NCBI RefSeq assembly: GCF_902499125.1
Contig: NZ_CABVPX010000005.1
Coordinates: 248,001 to 312,000 of the forward strand
Length of the DNA stretch: 64,000 bases
Reading direction: 5' to 3'
Source of the DNA: Burkholderia arboris
GTDB taxonomy: Bacteria > Pseudomonadota > Gammaproteobacteria > Burkholderiales > Burkholderiaceae
Part shown: positions 18,501 through 27,400 of the stretch, piece after piece
Position numbering within the stretch: position 1 is the stretch's first letter
How the letters are laid out: every line of letters starts with the position of its first letter
The notes under the pieces: model-generated
What the model was told of the DNA's origin: nothing
What the model saw: only the letters and a program-made list of their open reading frames with translations
Database searches by the model: none
Program-made: the position numbers and the translations under genes

Positions 18501-18835
18501 GGTGTGCTCCTCGCTCAAGGGATGGGGGCGCGCGGCAACCGTGATGCGCGTGCGGCCAGGTCGTCCAATCCTGCCCCGTAAGTGTGTGCGGCTGTCCGGT
18601 TCGTCGGGCATCGAGCGGTGCTTGTCGAAAGCAGCCGGACATGCGCAAACGTGCACGTTTGCCGCGCTGCCTTCGCCGATGAGAGGACTCGATGCGACGA
18701 AATGAAAGAAGCGAACAACGTGCCATTTGCCGTGGAAGCCCGGTCCTGCTGGCTTCTTGCGGCGCGGGGCGGATGCGGTGATCGCAAACGCAACGGATTC
18801 GTTTCATCGCTGATACGGCGCGTTTGTACGCGATA
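18501..18835. other. 335-bp leader between membrane protein and deacetylase-like gene
   Basis: No gene. It holds the sigma-54-like promoter at 18710-18725 on the minus strand and, further up, an inverted repeat GCTGATA (18809-18815) / TATCAGC (18834-18840) separated by 18 nt, centred about 125 nt before the predicted transcription start. The size and content suggest that the deacetylase, helical-barrel and glmS genes form their own transcription unit. Confidence 0.5.
18710..18725 (-). promoter_or_regulatory. sigma-54 (-24/-12) promoter, strong match
   Basis: On the minus strand the sequence is TGGCACG, four bases, TCGCT: a perfect -24 element, exact GG-to-GC spacing, and one change in the -12 element (TTGCT consensus). 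Transcription would begin near 18699 and give a leader of about 200 nt to the deacetylase-like gene. Confidence 0.65.
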
Positions 18836-19606
18836 TCAGCAGACGGAATCGCGATCGCGCGTCAGTGCGCCGGGCCAGCTTGCGCAGTAGGTGTAGAGCG
18901 TGACGAGCAGGCCGATCAGCAGTGGCCCGCCGAGCAGGAAATAGCAGAACGGCAAGAACAGCAGCGAGCCGTGATGGATGATCATCGCGTGCAGCAGCAT
19001 CACGAACGGCAGCGCGAGCACGAAGTAGCCGAGCACCAGCAGCGATGCGGCGGTCTTTTGCAGCAGCGAGAAATCGAGCGGGTAGTACAACGCGGCCATC
19101 ACCAGCGGGATCAGCGCGATCGCCGCGCCGTTCAGCACGAACATGTCGCGCAGGTGCAGCAGCGGGACATACGGGAACGTGCCGGGCGAGAGCCAGAAGT
19201 ATGCGCAAATCAGCAACTGGGTGAAGCTCGCGATACGTAACAGATATGCAACGGGCAGCCAGTTGGTGCGCCGGATGAACGACGCGGCGAAGCCGGCCGC
19301 GCAGAGCGCGGCGGTGACGGCCAGCAGCACGCCGCCTGGCATCCGGGCCGCGACGTCGATCGACAGCAGCGGCACGCGTGGCGCATCGGGCGGATAGCCG
19401 ATCACGACCACATGGAGCGCCGGATCGATCTGGTGCGCGCCCCAGACCATGACCGCGCGCCAGTAGCGCCAGGCCAGCGGCAGTCCGAACCACAGCGATG
19501 CATACAGTGCGGGCGTCAGCAGTGCAATCGACGACAGCCAGCGCTGCGGATACGCGTGGATGCGAAGCGAGCGATCGACGGGAGGACGGACGGGATGCGT
19601 CTGCAT
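18836..19606 (-). CDS. polytopic inner-membrane protein of the exopolysaccharide locus
   Basis: 256 residues with six or seven membrane helices: about 25-45, 82-102, 115-135, 150-172, 182-205 and 212-240. No enzyme motif is visible; a short periplasmic or cytosolic loop follows helix 1. It lies 13 nt after the outer-membrane protein gene, so it is in the same operon as the glycosyltransferase. It may be a partner of the synthase, an acyltransferase-like modifier or part of the export path; sequence alone does not decide. Its stop falls inside an inverted repeat in the next leader region. Confidence 0.7.
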   Translation of the reverse strand: MQTHPVRPPVDRSLRIHAYPQRWLSSIALLTPALYASLWFGLPLAWRYWRAVMVWGAHQIDPALHVVVIGYPPDAPRVPLLSIDVAARMPGGVLLAVTAALCAAGFAASFIRRTNWLPVAYLLRIASFTQLLICAYFWLSPGTFPYVPLLHLRDMFVLNGAAIALIPLVMAALYYPLDFSLLQKTAASLLVLGYFVLALPFVMLLHAMIIHHGSLLFLPFCYFLLGGPLLIGLLVTLYTYCASWPGALTRDRDSVC

Positions 19607-19619
19607 GGCGCCCGCCCGG

Positions 19620-20633
19620 TTACCAGCGATAGAACACGCTCAGCTCGCCGCCGATCCGTGAGTAGTACGGGTTGTGGTAGTAGTCGAATTCGACCTGCGT
19701 GCCCCACTTGCGCGTGAACCAGTAGCGCCATTTCGCTTCGATCTCGTGACTGCGGAAATCGGCGATCTGCGAGCCGGAGCCGGTGACCTGATAGGCCTCG
19801 CGGCCGAACCCGCCGCGCAGCACGATCACGCTCTTGCCGACTTCGCCGTAGGTGACGGCGCCATAGTAGGCGGGCGCCTTCACCGAACCGGGCGAATCGA
19901 CCGTGTAGTTCGTGCCCGCCTCGAAAATCCACTTCGGCAGCGCATACCAGATCACGCCGGCGTGATAGAGCTGATCGCGGTGGCCGCTGCGGTTCCACGC
20001 GTAGCCGGCGCCCAGCGACACGACCAGCGAACGATCGGACAATAGCTTGCGATTGATCGACAGGTCGACGCGTGCGCTCGGCAGGATCGTCCCCGACGTG
20101 GTGCCCGCGAAGCCGATGCCGCCGAACCAGTCGGGCCCCATGTCCTGCACGTAGGTCAGCGCGCCGAGCTGCGTGTTCTCGCCGAAGCGGTGCAGTTGCG
20201 CCAGTTCGCCGAGCACGGTGCGGCCGCCATCCTGATAGACGCCGCGCAGATGCACGCCGTACCAGTCGCCGTAGCCGTGCGTCAGGTGTGCGCTCGAATA
20301 GCCGAGCGACAGTTCGGTATGCGTCTCTTTGGGCGCCTGCACGTGTGTGACGACTGCATCGGGCAGCGGTGGCCGGTTCGTATCGTCCGGCGTGAACTCG
20401 GCGAGCGATACGCCGTCCGGGAGGCCGTCGGCGCTCACGCGTACGAACGTGGACTCGTCGCGCGGCCGTGGCGTAATGACGGTCCCGGCGTCCGGCGATT
20501 GCGCAGGTGGCATCGCGGCGGCGTCGTCCTGCGGTGCCGCCAGTACCGGGGGCGCGCCGAAGGCGACGCCGCACAGCATCGCGAGGGCGGCAACCGGCAC
20601 GCGCGGGCCGCGATGGCAGGGGCGATCGGACAT
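19620..20633 (-). CDS. YaiO-family outer-membrane beta-barrel protein
   Basis: 337 residues with a signal peptide ending AAPQD near residue 34. The C-terminal two thirds are alternating amphipathic strands (ELSLGYSSAHLTHGYGDWYGVHLRGVYQ, ARVDLSINRKLL, RYWFTRKWGTQVEFDYYHN) and end in an aromatic residue pair (FYRW), as expected for an outer-membrane barrel. Style and length match YaiO; in E. coli K-12 yaiO neighbours the glycosyltransferase gene yaiP, the same pairing as here. Likely forms the outer-membrane exit or anchors the polymer. It lies 11 nt after the bactofilin-like gene. Confidence 0.8.
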   Translation of the reverse strand: MSDRPCHRGPRVPVAALAMLCGVAFGAPPVLAAPQDDAAAMPPAQSPDAGTVITPRPRDESTFVRVSADGLPDGVSLAEFTPDDTNRPPLPDAVVTHVQAPKETHTELSLGYSSAHLTHGYGDWYGVHLRGVYQDGGRTVLGELAQLHRFGENTQLGALTYVQDMGPDWFGGIGFAGTTSGTILPSARVDLSINRKLLSDRSLVVSLGAGYAWNRSGHRDQLYHAGVIWYALPKWIFEAGTNYTVDSPGSVKAPAYYGAVTYGEVGKSVIVLRGGFGREAYQVTGSGSQIADFRSHEIEAKWRYWFTRKWGTQVEFDYYHNPYYSRIGGELSVFYRW

Positions 20634-20644
20634 GAGGGCGCTCC

Positions 20645-21640
20645 TTAACGGGATGCGTGGAACCAGCCGCTGCGCCACGCGACGAGGTCGCCGTGCACGC
20701 AGGCATGGCCGACGACCGAGACGTCGCGCGCGCATGCGCTGACAGGGTGACCGGCGACACCGATGCGCGCGCCCGTCAGCCGCAGCAGGCCACCGGCCGA
20801 CACGACGCCGTCGATGCAGCTCGCGTTCGCGAGCAGCACGTCGTCGCGCGCGAACACGGCGCCGTGCAGCAACGCGTGACGTTCGAGTTCGACACGATGC
20901 GCCTTGACGCTGCCGCGCAGCACGCAGCCTTCGCCGAGTACAAGCGTGCCGTCGACGATCAGGTTGCCTTGCACGACCGTGTGCGCGGGCAGGCGAACGT
21001 CGCAGTTCAGCAGGTAGCGGCCGTGCAGGAAGCGATGCGGTAGCGATGCGAAATGGCGGGTGAGCGAGATTGCGCGACGCGGAGCGGCCGGCGTGCCGGC
21101 CGGCCGTGCGCTCGGCGCCGCGCCGAAGACGACCGGTTCGCCATACAGGCACGAGAAGCCGCCGGCGCCGTGCAGGTGCACCGTGTTGCCGACCACGACA
21201 CCGCGCAGCACCGCGCCGTCGATGTCGATCTGCGGCGCGTGCGCGAGCGTGCCGATCGTCGCGCCGGCGTGAATGTCGATGCGCTCGTCGGCGAACGCAT
21301 AAGCGGCCCGGGCGCCGTCGTCGAGCGTGATCGCGCGATGAGCGTAGAGCACGTCGTCGCGATGCTCGTCGCGTGCGACGTGGATCGCATCGGCGTGCTG
21401 CACGGCGAGCCCGAGCACCTGCCAGGGCAGTGCGGCGGACGGATCGGCCGGCGGCTCGCCGGCCACGTGCGCGCGCAGCGCGTCGTGCCATCGTGCGGCG
21501 AGCAGCGCCTGGTCGACGAACGGGCCGTCGCCGATCGGCAGGGCCGCGACGTCGCTGCGCCGGATCAGTTCATGGAGCATCGGCAGGAACGGCAGGCTGA
21601 GTACGCCGGCCACCGGCACCATCACATTGAAGGTCGTCAT
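20645..21640 (-). CDS. bactofilin-like beta-helix protein
   Basis: 331 residues. The N-terminus begins with a hydrophobic stretch (VMVPVAGVLSLPFLPML) that may be a membrane anchor. From about residue 130 on, short repeats such as DIDGAVLRGVVVGNTVHLHGAG, TVVQGNLIVDGTLVLGEGCVLRGSVKAHRVEL and VVSAGGLLRLTGARIG give the six-residue periodicity of a right-handed beta-helix, as in bactofilins (polymer-forming cytoskeletal proteins). Starts 3 nt after the glycosyltransferase stop, so it is translationally coupled. Bactofilins can scaffold polar or localised envelope machines; here it may organise the polymer synthase. Confidence 0.72.
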   Translation of the reverse strand: MTTFNVMVPVAGVLSLPFLPMLHELIRRSDVAALPIGDGPFVDQALLAARWHDALRAHVAGEPPADPSAALPWQVLGLAVQHADAIHVARDEHRDDVLYAHRAITLDDGARAAYAFADERIDIHAGATIGTLAHAPQIDIDGAVLRGVVVGNTVHLHGAGGFSCLYGEPVVFGAAPSARPAGTPAAPRRAISLTRHFASLPHRFLHGRYLLNCDVRLPAHTVVQGNLIVDGTLVLGEGCVLRGSVKAHRVELERHALLHGAVFARDDVLLANASCIDGVVSAGGLLRLTGARIGVAGHPVSACARDVSVVGHACVHGDLVAWRSGWFHASR

Positions 21641-21643
21641 CGA

Positions 21644-23188
21644 TCATCGCTCCGGTTTCAGTTGCCGGCGAAAACGCTCGGTCTTGTCCCATTTGAGTTC
21701 GCGGCGAAATGCAGCGTCGAGCGCGAGCCCCCATAGCGCGGAGACGACCGCGGCGATCGTCACGCAGAAGCCGACAACATTGACCGGCACGAGCCGCAGG
21801 CGCGTCGCGCGGCCGTCGAGCCGCGCGGCCACGACGATCTCGAAGAACACGCCGAAGTTGCCGAAGGTGCTGAACGAGAACAGCGCGAACAGCGACACGA
21901 TCAGGCCGAGCGCGGTCGAGTTGACGCCGTTGAACAGATAGAGCGCGAGCGCGGCGCTCCATGCGATCGCGAGGAGCGCGGGCATCACGAACACGCCGAG
22001 CAGCAGCGCACCGTCGAGCCGGCAGCGCCGCGAGATCAGCGGATTGCGCAGCACCGGGACCAGATAGCGCAGCAGCGTCTGGTTGTGGCCCTTCGCCCAG
22101 CGCGTCAATTGCCGGGCGCGCACGGCCCAGCGCTCCGGCACTTCCTCATAGCATTCGGCGTGGTTCAGATAGACCGTGCGCCAGTCGCTCAACAGCAGCC
22201 GGTAGGTCATGTCGGTATCTTCGGCGAGCGTGTCGTCGCGCCAGCCGCCCACCGCGTCGAGTGCGCCCTTGCGGATGCCGCCGACCGTACCGCCGTACTG
22301 CGGTACCAGGCTGAGGTTGTTGCGGGCCTGCTGGTTGACCTGGTAGCCGCCGGCGCGCTCGAGATCGAGCAGCCGCGCGAGCAGGTTGCTGTCGGCGTTC
22401 TGCGGCACCACGCGGCCCATCACCGCGCCGACCTCCGGATCGAAGAACGGTGCGACCAGTTCCTTCAGCAGCCCCGGACGTGGCAGGTAGTCGGCGTCGA
22501 ACACCACCATGATGTCGCCGCGGATGAACTGCAACGCATCCTTCAGTGCGGCCGCTTTGCCCGGCTTGCCGGATTCGCGGTGAAACGGCTGGATGAGGTC
22601 GGGCGCGCGTGTCCGGACCTCGTCGATCAGCGCACGCGTGTTGTCGGTCGAGCGGTCGTTGACCGGAATGATCGTCAGGCGGTCGCGCGGGTAGGTCGTC
22701 GCCAGCAGCGCCATCAGGCAATCGACGACGACGGCTTCCTCGTTGTGGGCGGCGACGAAGACCGTGAGCCGCGGCCATTCGCCGTGGGTAATCGTCCGGT
22801 AGGGCGCGTGTTGCGGCTTGAACAGGCGGTCGAGGCTGAACGCGTAATGCCGCGCGGCGTACACGCACGTCAATAGCGTGAACAGCCACAGGTAGGCGAC
22901 GCAGGGTATCAGCAGCAGGTCGGGGTCGAGCGCGATACCCGGTGCGACGGCGGGCGGCAGCTCGAGCGAAGCATCGGCGGCGGGCGAGGCCTGCATGGGG
23001 ATCGAGAGCGGGGCGCTGTCGAGCGCGGTGCGTTCCACCGCGACCGCGGCGTTTGCGGCAGGCATGACGAGCCGGACCGGTTCGACGGCCGCCTGCAATG
23101 CGGTGTCGCGCACGATCAGCGAGCAGGCAAGCACGATCAGCAGCAGAATGCCTTGCTCGCAGAGTGACGCCGTCCGCGTTTTCGTCAT
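21644..23188 (-). CDS. processive family-2 glycosyltransferase of an amino-sugar exopolysaccharide
   Basis: 514 residues. N-terminal helix (about 13-27), a Pro/Ala-rich external loop, a second helix (about 90-110), then a GT2 catalytic domain: VNDRSTDNT near residue 176, D231-A-D233, the E323-D324 pair and QLTRW at 360-364. D, DxD, ED and QxxRW are the signature of processive beta-glycosyltransferases such as cellulose, chitin and poly-GlcNAc synthases, which polymerise sugars from UDP donors and extrude the chain. Several C-terminal helices follow. First gene of a five- or seven-gene operon. The ATG at 23188 is chosen because GGGATCGG precedes it; the frame stays open far upstream with no domain. 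Donor sugar unknown; wecB and glmS nearby point to GlcNAc or ManNAc. Confidence 0.85.
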   Translation of the reverse strand: MTKTRTASLCEQGILLLIVLACSLIVRDTALQAAVEPVRLVMPAANAAVAVERTALDSAPLSIPMQASPAADASLELPPAVAPGIALDPDLLLIPCVAYLWLFTLLTCVYAARHYAFSLDRLFKPQHAPYRTITHGEWPRLTVFVAAHNEEAVVVDCLMALLATTYPRDRLTIIPVNDRSTDNTRALIDEVRTRAPDLIQPFHRESGKPGKAAALKDALQFIRGDIMVVFDADYLPRPGLLKELVAPFFDPEVGAVMGRVVPQNADSNLLARLLDLERAGGYQVNQQARNNLSLVPQYGGTVGGIRKGALDAVGGWRDDTLAEDTDMTYRLLLSDWRTVYLNHAECYEEVPERWAVRARQLTRWAKGHNQTLLRYLVPVLRNPLISRRCRLDGALLLGVFVMPALLAIAWSAALALYLFNGVNSTALGLIVSLFALFSFSTFGNFGVFFEIVVAARLDGRATRLRLVPVNVVGFCVTIAAVVSALWGLALDAAFRRELKWDKTERFRRQLKPER

Positions 23189-23405
23189 GTTCCGATCCCC
23201 GTGTCCGCGACGACGACCGATGAGAGCTGAAGGCGCTCCGTGGATCGCGCGGATATCAATGGAAAGCGGCGGCGCGTTTGTCGCGCTGGGGCGGATGTCG
23301 GCCGCCCCGGACCGACGCGTCGTGTCGCTTTCCGGCTTCGTTGCTTTGGCGTCCCCGTCTGTCTGCTGCCGTGCGAGTGCTTCGGGACGCACCTGTCTGA
23401 CATTA

Positions 23406-23421
23406 AGCAAGGCGTGAGCCA
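23406..23421 (-). promoter_or_regulatory. sigma-54 (-24/-12) promoter of the glycosyltransferase operon
   Basis: On the minus strand: TGGCTCA, four bases, TTGCT. Both GG and GC are at the exact spacing, the -12 element is perfect, and the -24 element is close to TGGCACG. Transcription would start near 23395, about 207 nt before the glycosyltransferase ATG. Confidence 0.65.
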
Positions 23422-23495
23422 TCGGCCGCGATGCCCCGCGCAGCAAGGGGCGGGGCGGCGAGCACGGTTGCCGCGGCAGCGGCGGCGACGTGTTT

Positions 23496-23513
23496 TGATT
23501 CACTGACGAATCA
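23496..23513. promoter_or_regulatory. inverted repeat, possible enhancer-binding-protein site
   Basis: TGATTC, six bases, GAATCA: a perfect dyad centred about 110 nt upstream of the predicted start of the minus-strand sigma-54 promoter, the usual place for an activator of RpoN-dependent transcription. The binding protein is unknown. Confidence 0.4.
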
Positions 23514-24114
23514 GCGATTGCGCACGACATCCGACCCCGAGCGGCCGGCGCGGTGCATCGAATACGTCGCACGGCGGGCGGTTTGTCTGACGAGTCCATG
23601 CCGCTTTGCCGGACGCGGCCTTGCGTGACGCGACATCGCGCGTCGTGCGTCGAATGTGTGTCGGCCAGAATGCCGGCGCGCGTCGCGCCATCTCGTGCAA
23701 AAAATAGACCGGACTCCGATGTATTTTCCCGCTCCGGATCCGCGTTACACATTCGCAACATTTCCCGCGCATCGATTCGTGTGACGCAAACGCCGCCGCA
23801 TGCCCGGGAAATCCGGCGTGCGCGGCCGCGACAGGCAACCGGGCGCGCGGCTTGCGCTGCACAGACAAAAGTGGCGAATCGAGGCGACGTAAAGCGCCTC
23901 GAAAGATGCACGCGATTCGAGGCACGATCGAAGACCGGCATTCCTGCGTCATTCATCGGACGACGTCGTCAGACGGATCGCGCGAGCGGCCGGCTGTTTA
24001 TCGTTGTCGTGCCCGCCGTGCGATGCGACAGCCCGTAGCAGTTGTGAAACATTCCGTAACGCACCTTATGTGTGCGATGCGCGTCGAACGAAGCGGGCCC
24101 GGATCCGGGGCGGC

Positions 24115-24130
24115 TGGTTTGAATATTGCT
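24115..24130 (+). promoter_or_regulatory. possible sigma-54 promoter of wecB
   Basis: TGGTTTG, four bases, TTGCT: the -12 element and GG-to-GC spacing are right but the -24 element keeps only TGG and the last G. It would start transcription near 24141, giving wecB a leader of about 245 nt. Confidence 0.4.
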
Positions 24131-24384
24131 GTAGTGGGAGTGACGTGACGAACTGACGTGACGCTCGACACAGCGAGGAACGACTCATGACGTGATGGAT
24201 TCGTGCAACGGGACGCCGGTAGTACGACGATTCGCGTGGCCCAGACCGCGCGGACAAGACGGCGCGCTCGCCCCGCGACACTGCCGCGTGTTGACCGCGT
24301 GCGAGTACGGGAAGCGCCGCCTGAATACATGCTTCGCGCCGCGTGCAGGGTCGTCCGGCGCGAAGTGGCTAAACGAGGATAACG

Positions 24385-25602
24385 ATGAAGAAGATCTTGC
24401 TTGTGTTCGGGACTCGGCCGGAGGCCATCAAGATGGCACCGCTGGTGCGTGCGTTGAAGGCGCAAGCGGATGTCGACGCCAGGGTGTGCGTGACCGCCCA
24501 GCATCGGGAAATGCTCGATCAGGTGCTGACGCTGTTCGATATCAAGCCCGACTACGATCTCAACCTGATGCGGCAAAGCCAGACGCTGACCGACGTGACG
24601 ACCGGCATTCTTCAGGCGATCGGCATGGTCTTCGACGACTTGCGTCCGGACGTCGTGCTCGTGCACGGCGATACGACGACCACGCTGGCGGTCAGCCTGG
24701 CGGCGTTCTATCGCTATCTTCCGGTCGGCCACGTGGAGGCCGGTTTGCGCAGCGGCGACATCTGGTCGCCGTGGCCGGAGGAGCTGAATCGCCGTGTGAC
24801 CGACGCGGTGTCGTCATGGCATTTCGCGCCGACCGGGCAGGCACGCGACAACCTGCTGAGCGAGGGCGTGCCGGGTGGGGCGGTCTCGCTGACCGGCAAC
24901 ACCGTGATCGATGCGTTGCACGAGGTCAAACGCATGCTGGACCGTACCAGTGCGCTCTCGGACAAGGTTGCCGCGTATTTTCCGTTTCTCGAGCCGTCGC
25001 GGCGCGTCGTGCTGATCACCGGGCATCGGCGCGAAAGTTTCGGCGAACCGTTCCAGCATTTCTGCGAGGCGCTGTGCACGCTGGCGAGCCGCTATCGCGA
25101 CGCGCAGTTCGTCTATCCGCTGCACATGAATCCGAACGTGAGGGAGCCGGCGCGCGCACGGCTCGGCGGCGTGCCGAACATCTACCTGATCGAGCCGCAG
25201 GAATACCTGTCGTTCGTATTCCTGATGTCCCGTGCGCATTTCATCATCACCGATTCGGGCGGCATTCAGGAAGAAGGGCCGGCGCTGGGCAAGCCGGTGC
25301 TCGTCACGCGCGAGACGACCGAGCGGCCCGAAGCGATCCAGGCGGGCACCGCGCGGCTCGTCGGTACCGACCAGGAGCGGATCGTGTGGGAGGCATCGCG
25401 CCTGTTCGACAGCGAGAGTGCCTACGAGGAAATGTCGCGCGCGAGCAATCCGTACGGTGACGGTCATGCGAGCGAGCGGATCGTTCACGCGCTGATGCGT
25501 ACGCCCGGGGTGACCACGAAGACGACGAGCTTCTCGATGGGGGCAGCGGAGATGCCGTTCAACGCGCTCACGCTGGGGCTGCAGGCGTTGCGGTCGCCGT
25601 GA
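24385..25602 (+). CDS. wecB: UDP-N-acetylglucosamine 2-epimerase (non-hydrolysing)
   Basis: 405 residues, a little longer than the usual 375-380 at the C-terminus. Starts [20 protein letters not shown], the family N-terminus, with [10 protein letters not shown] near residue 95, [10 protein letters not shown] near 117, [12 protein letters not shown] near 212 and [11 protein letters not shown] near 290, all of which bind UDP-GlcNAc. It interconverts UDP-GlcNAc and UDP-ManNAc in the cytoplasm. GAGGATAAC precedes the ATG. Transcribed away from the glycosyltransferase operon; the shared control region implies that UDP-ManNAc (or its oxidised form) is a building block of the polymer or of a linked glycan. 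Confidence 0.92.
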   Translation: MKKILLVFGTRPEAIKMAPLVRALKAQADVDARVCVTAQHREMLDQVLTLFDIKPDYDLNLMRQSQTLTDVTTGILQAIGMVFDDLRPDVVLVHGDTTTTLAVSLAAFYRYLPVGHVEAGLRSGDIWSPWPEELNRRVTDAVSSWHFAPTGQARDNLLSEGVPGGAVSLTGNTVIDALHEVKRMLDRTSALSDKVAAYFPFLEPSRRVVLITGHRRESFGEPFQHFCEALCTLASRYRDAQFVYPLHMNPNVREPARARLGGVPNIYLIEPQEYLSFVFLMSRAHFIITDSGGIQEEGPALGKPVLVTRETTERPEAIQAGTARLVGTDQERIVWEASRLFDSESAYEEMSRASNPYGDGHASERIVHALMRTPGVTTKTTSFSMGAAEMPFNALTLGLQALRSP

Positions 25603-25658
25603 TGGGGCGTGCGCGGTAGCGCCTTCCGGGGCATTCGACCCGGAGTCGGACGTACAAG

Positions 25659-25694
25659 GATCCGGTCCGGCCGCAAGGCCGGCCGGATCGTTTC
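25659..25694 (+). terminator. probable terminator of wecB
   Basis: ATCCGG-t-CCGGCC (25660-25672) pairs with GGCCGG-CCGGAT (25677-25688) around GCAA, with one bulged T, then CGTTTC. Strong stem, weak T-run. Confidence 0.65.
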
Positions 25695-25942
25695 ATTGAT
25701 GCGACCTGGAACGAATTCTCCCGACGCATTCAAAAGTGTTTTCGCGGAAAGTCCCTTTTCCGGTGTGATGCCGTGCACCGATACTTCAGCGGATATCCAC
25801 CCCGCATCTTCCGGACATCGCATTGACGACCGGATGCGCGATGCAGGGGATTCCTTGCACGCGAGCGCCGATCGTCCGTGGCGACGCGGACGGCACTGGC
25901 GCGGCCTCGCCGCCTGCCGCGTCTCACTTCATCCCAATCTCC
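25695..25942. other. intergenic stretch before the MDR gene
   Basis: Part of a 340-bp gap from 25603. Apart from the hairpin above I see no gene, repeat or clear promoter. Confidence 0.4.
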
Positions 25943-26953
25943 ATGACTCGATCCAATCATCAAGCTTCGTTGCCGGCCCGCTATCGGGCGTGGACCTGGC
26001 AAGGCTGCGAGCACCCCGGACAGTTGCGTCTCGAACAGCGGGCGATGCCGGTACTGAAGCGCGGCCAGGTACTGGTCCGCAACCACGCAATCGGCCTCAA
26101 TCCGGTCGACTGGAAAGTGCTCGGCGGTGCGCTGGTGACCTGGCATCCCGGGCATGTGCCCGGCGTCGACGGCGCAGGCATGGTGGTCGCGGTCGCGGAC
26201 GACGCGATGAACCATCTGCTGGGCCGTCGGGTGGCGTATCACCAGGCGCTCGGCGAGCACGGGAGTTTCGCGGAATACACGCCGATTGCCGCGTCCGTGC
26301 TGTTGACGGTGCCCGAATCGCTGGATTTCGAAACGGCGGCGAGCGTGCCGTGCCCGGCGCTGACCGCCTGGCAGGCGCTCGAGAAAGTCCCGTGTCGCGT
26401 GTCGACGGAAATCCTCGTCAGCGGAGCAGGGGGCGCGGTCGGCAACTATCTGGTGCAGCTTGCCGCCGAGCGCGGGTTCGTGGTGTCGGTGTCGAGTCAC
26501 GAGCGCCATTGGGAGCGCCTGCGCGCGCGCGGCGCAAGCCGATTCCTGAGCGGCCCGGGCGATGAAGCGATCGGCGCGACGCATGAACTGGCGCGGCGCT
26601 TCCATGCGGTGTTCGACAGCGTCGATGCGCGACACGCTGCCCGGTGGGCGCCGGCGGTTGCCGCCAACGGGCACATCGTCTGTATCCAGGGGCGCTTCGA
26701 CGCGCCGCCGCTGCCGCCGTTTACATCGAGCGTGTCGCTTCATGAGGTCGCGCTGAACGCGTTGCACGTGTATGGCGACGACGCAGCATGGCTCGAGACG
26801 ACCGCGGCGGGCAGCATGCTGCTGGCCCGCATCGCGAACGGCCGGATGCAACCCGAAGCGCGCGTCACGGGCGACTTCGACATGTTGCCCGTGCAACTCG
26901 AAGGGCTCAAGCAGCGGCGGTTTTCCGGCAAGCCGGTGGTGCGCGTCGGATAG
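25943..26953 (+). CDS. zinc-free MDR alcohol dehydrogenase / quinone reductase family protein
   Basis: 336 residues of the medium-chain dehydrogenase/reductase family: GroES-like domain (NHAIGLNPVDWKVLGG, GHVPGVDGAGMVVAV) to about residue 120, then a Rossmann domain with VSGAGGAVGNYLVQLA near residue 155 as the NAD(P)-binding motif. The cysteine/histidine set of the catalytic zinc is absent, as in quinone reductase-like members. Substrate unknown. Start at 25943 is chosen because the protein alignment style begins there; no strong ribosome site. Stands alone between wecB and the molybdoenzyme genes. Confidence 0.75.
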   Translation: MTRSNHQASLPARYRAWTWQGCEHPGQLRLEQRAMPVLKRGQVLVRNHAIGLNPVDWKVLGGALVTWHPGHVPGVDGAGMVVAVADDAMNHLLGRRVAYHQALGEHGSFAEYTPIAASVLLTVPESLDFETAASVPCPALTAWQALEKVPCRVSTEILVSGAGGAVGNYLVQLAAERGFVVSVSSHERHWERLRARGASRFLSGPGDEAIGATHELARRFHAVFDSVDARHAARWAPAVAANGHIVCIQGRFDAPPLPPFTSSVSLHEVALNALHVYGDDAAWLETTAAGSMLLARIANGRMQPEARVTGDFDMLPVQLEGLKQRRFSGKPVVRVG

Positions 26954-27400
26954 CGGGAGCGATCGACGCGTGTGGCACCCCGCATCGGGGCGCATCCGGC
27001 GCGGCGGCGCAAAACCGCAGCACATCAGTTAAAGTTGGAGCCCGGCTCATTCCCCATACGATTCCGCCCGTCCGGGCGCGGTCGAAGCCGCGTCGGCGGG
27101 ACGTCGCGCGCGGGTGCCGGCGGTCCGGCGCGCCGTTTCTGGCAGCCCGGACAGGGTCGCGTTGCTTGCGTGACGGGTTGCATGGGGCAGAATCGGGCCC
27201 GCGGGGCGCCCGCTTTCGAGCGGAGTCGTGCGCCCGGCGCGCCCGATACGGTGGTCCCCGGCACGCTGCAGCACCGATCACGCATTGACAGCAGTCCACC
27301 AGGCGGTGCCGGAGCGGCGCAGTCGAACGCGCCCGGCACCGTACGAATCCCCACACGGCACCCGTGGTGCGACGCGGGCGCCTCGACCAAGAGGTGAACG
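26954..27400. other. 447-bp intergenic region before iorA
   Basis: No supported gene. Contains GC-rich imperfect dyads but no clear terminator or promoter consensus. It probably holds the promoter of the iorAB operon. Confidence 0.4.

Larger units (their letters stand above)
23189..24384. other. 1.2-kb divergent regulatory region of the exopolysaccharide locus
   Basis: No convincing gene on either strand. It contains two sigma-54-type promoters facing outward (23406-23421 minus, 24115-24130 plus) about 0.7 kb apart, and a perfect 6-bp inverted repeat at 23496-23513. The length is unusual for this compact genome and suggests a heavily regulated control region for both the glycosyltransferase operon and wecB. 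Confidence 0.6.
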
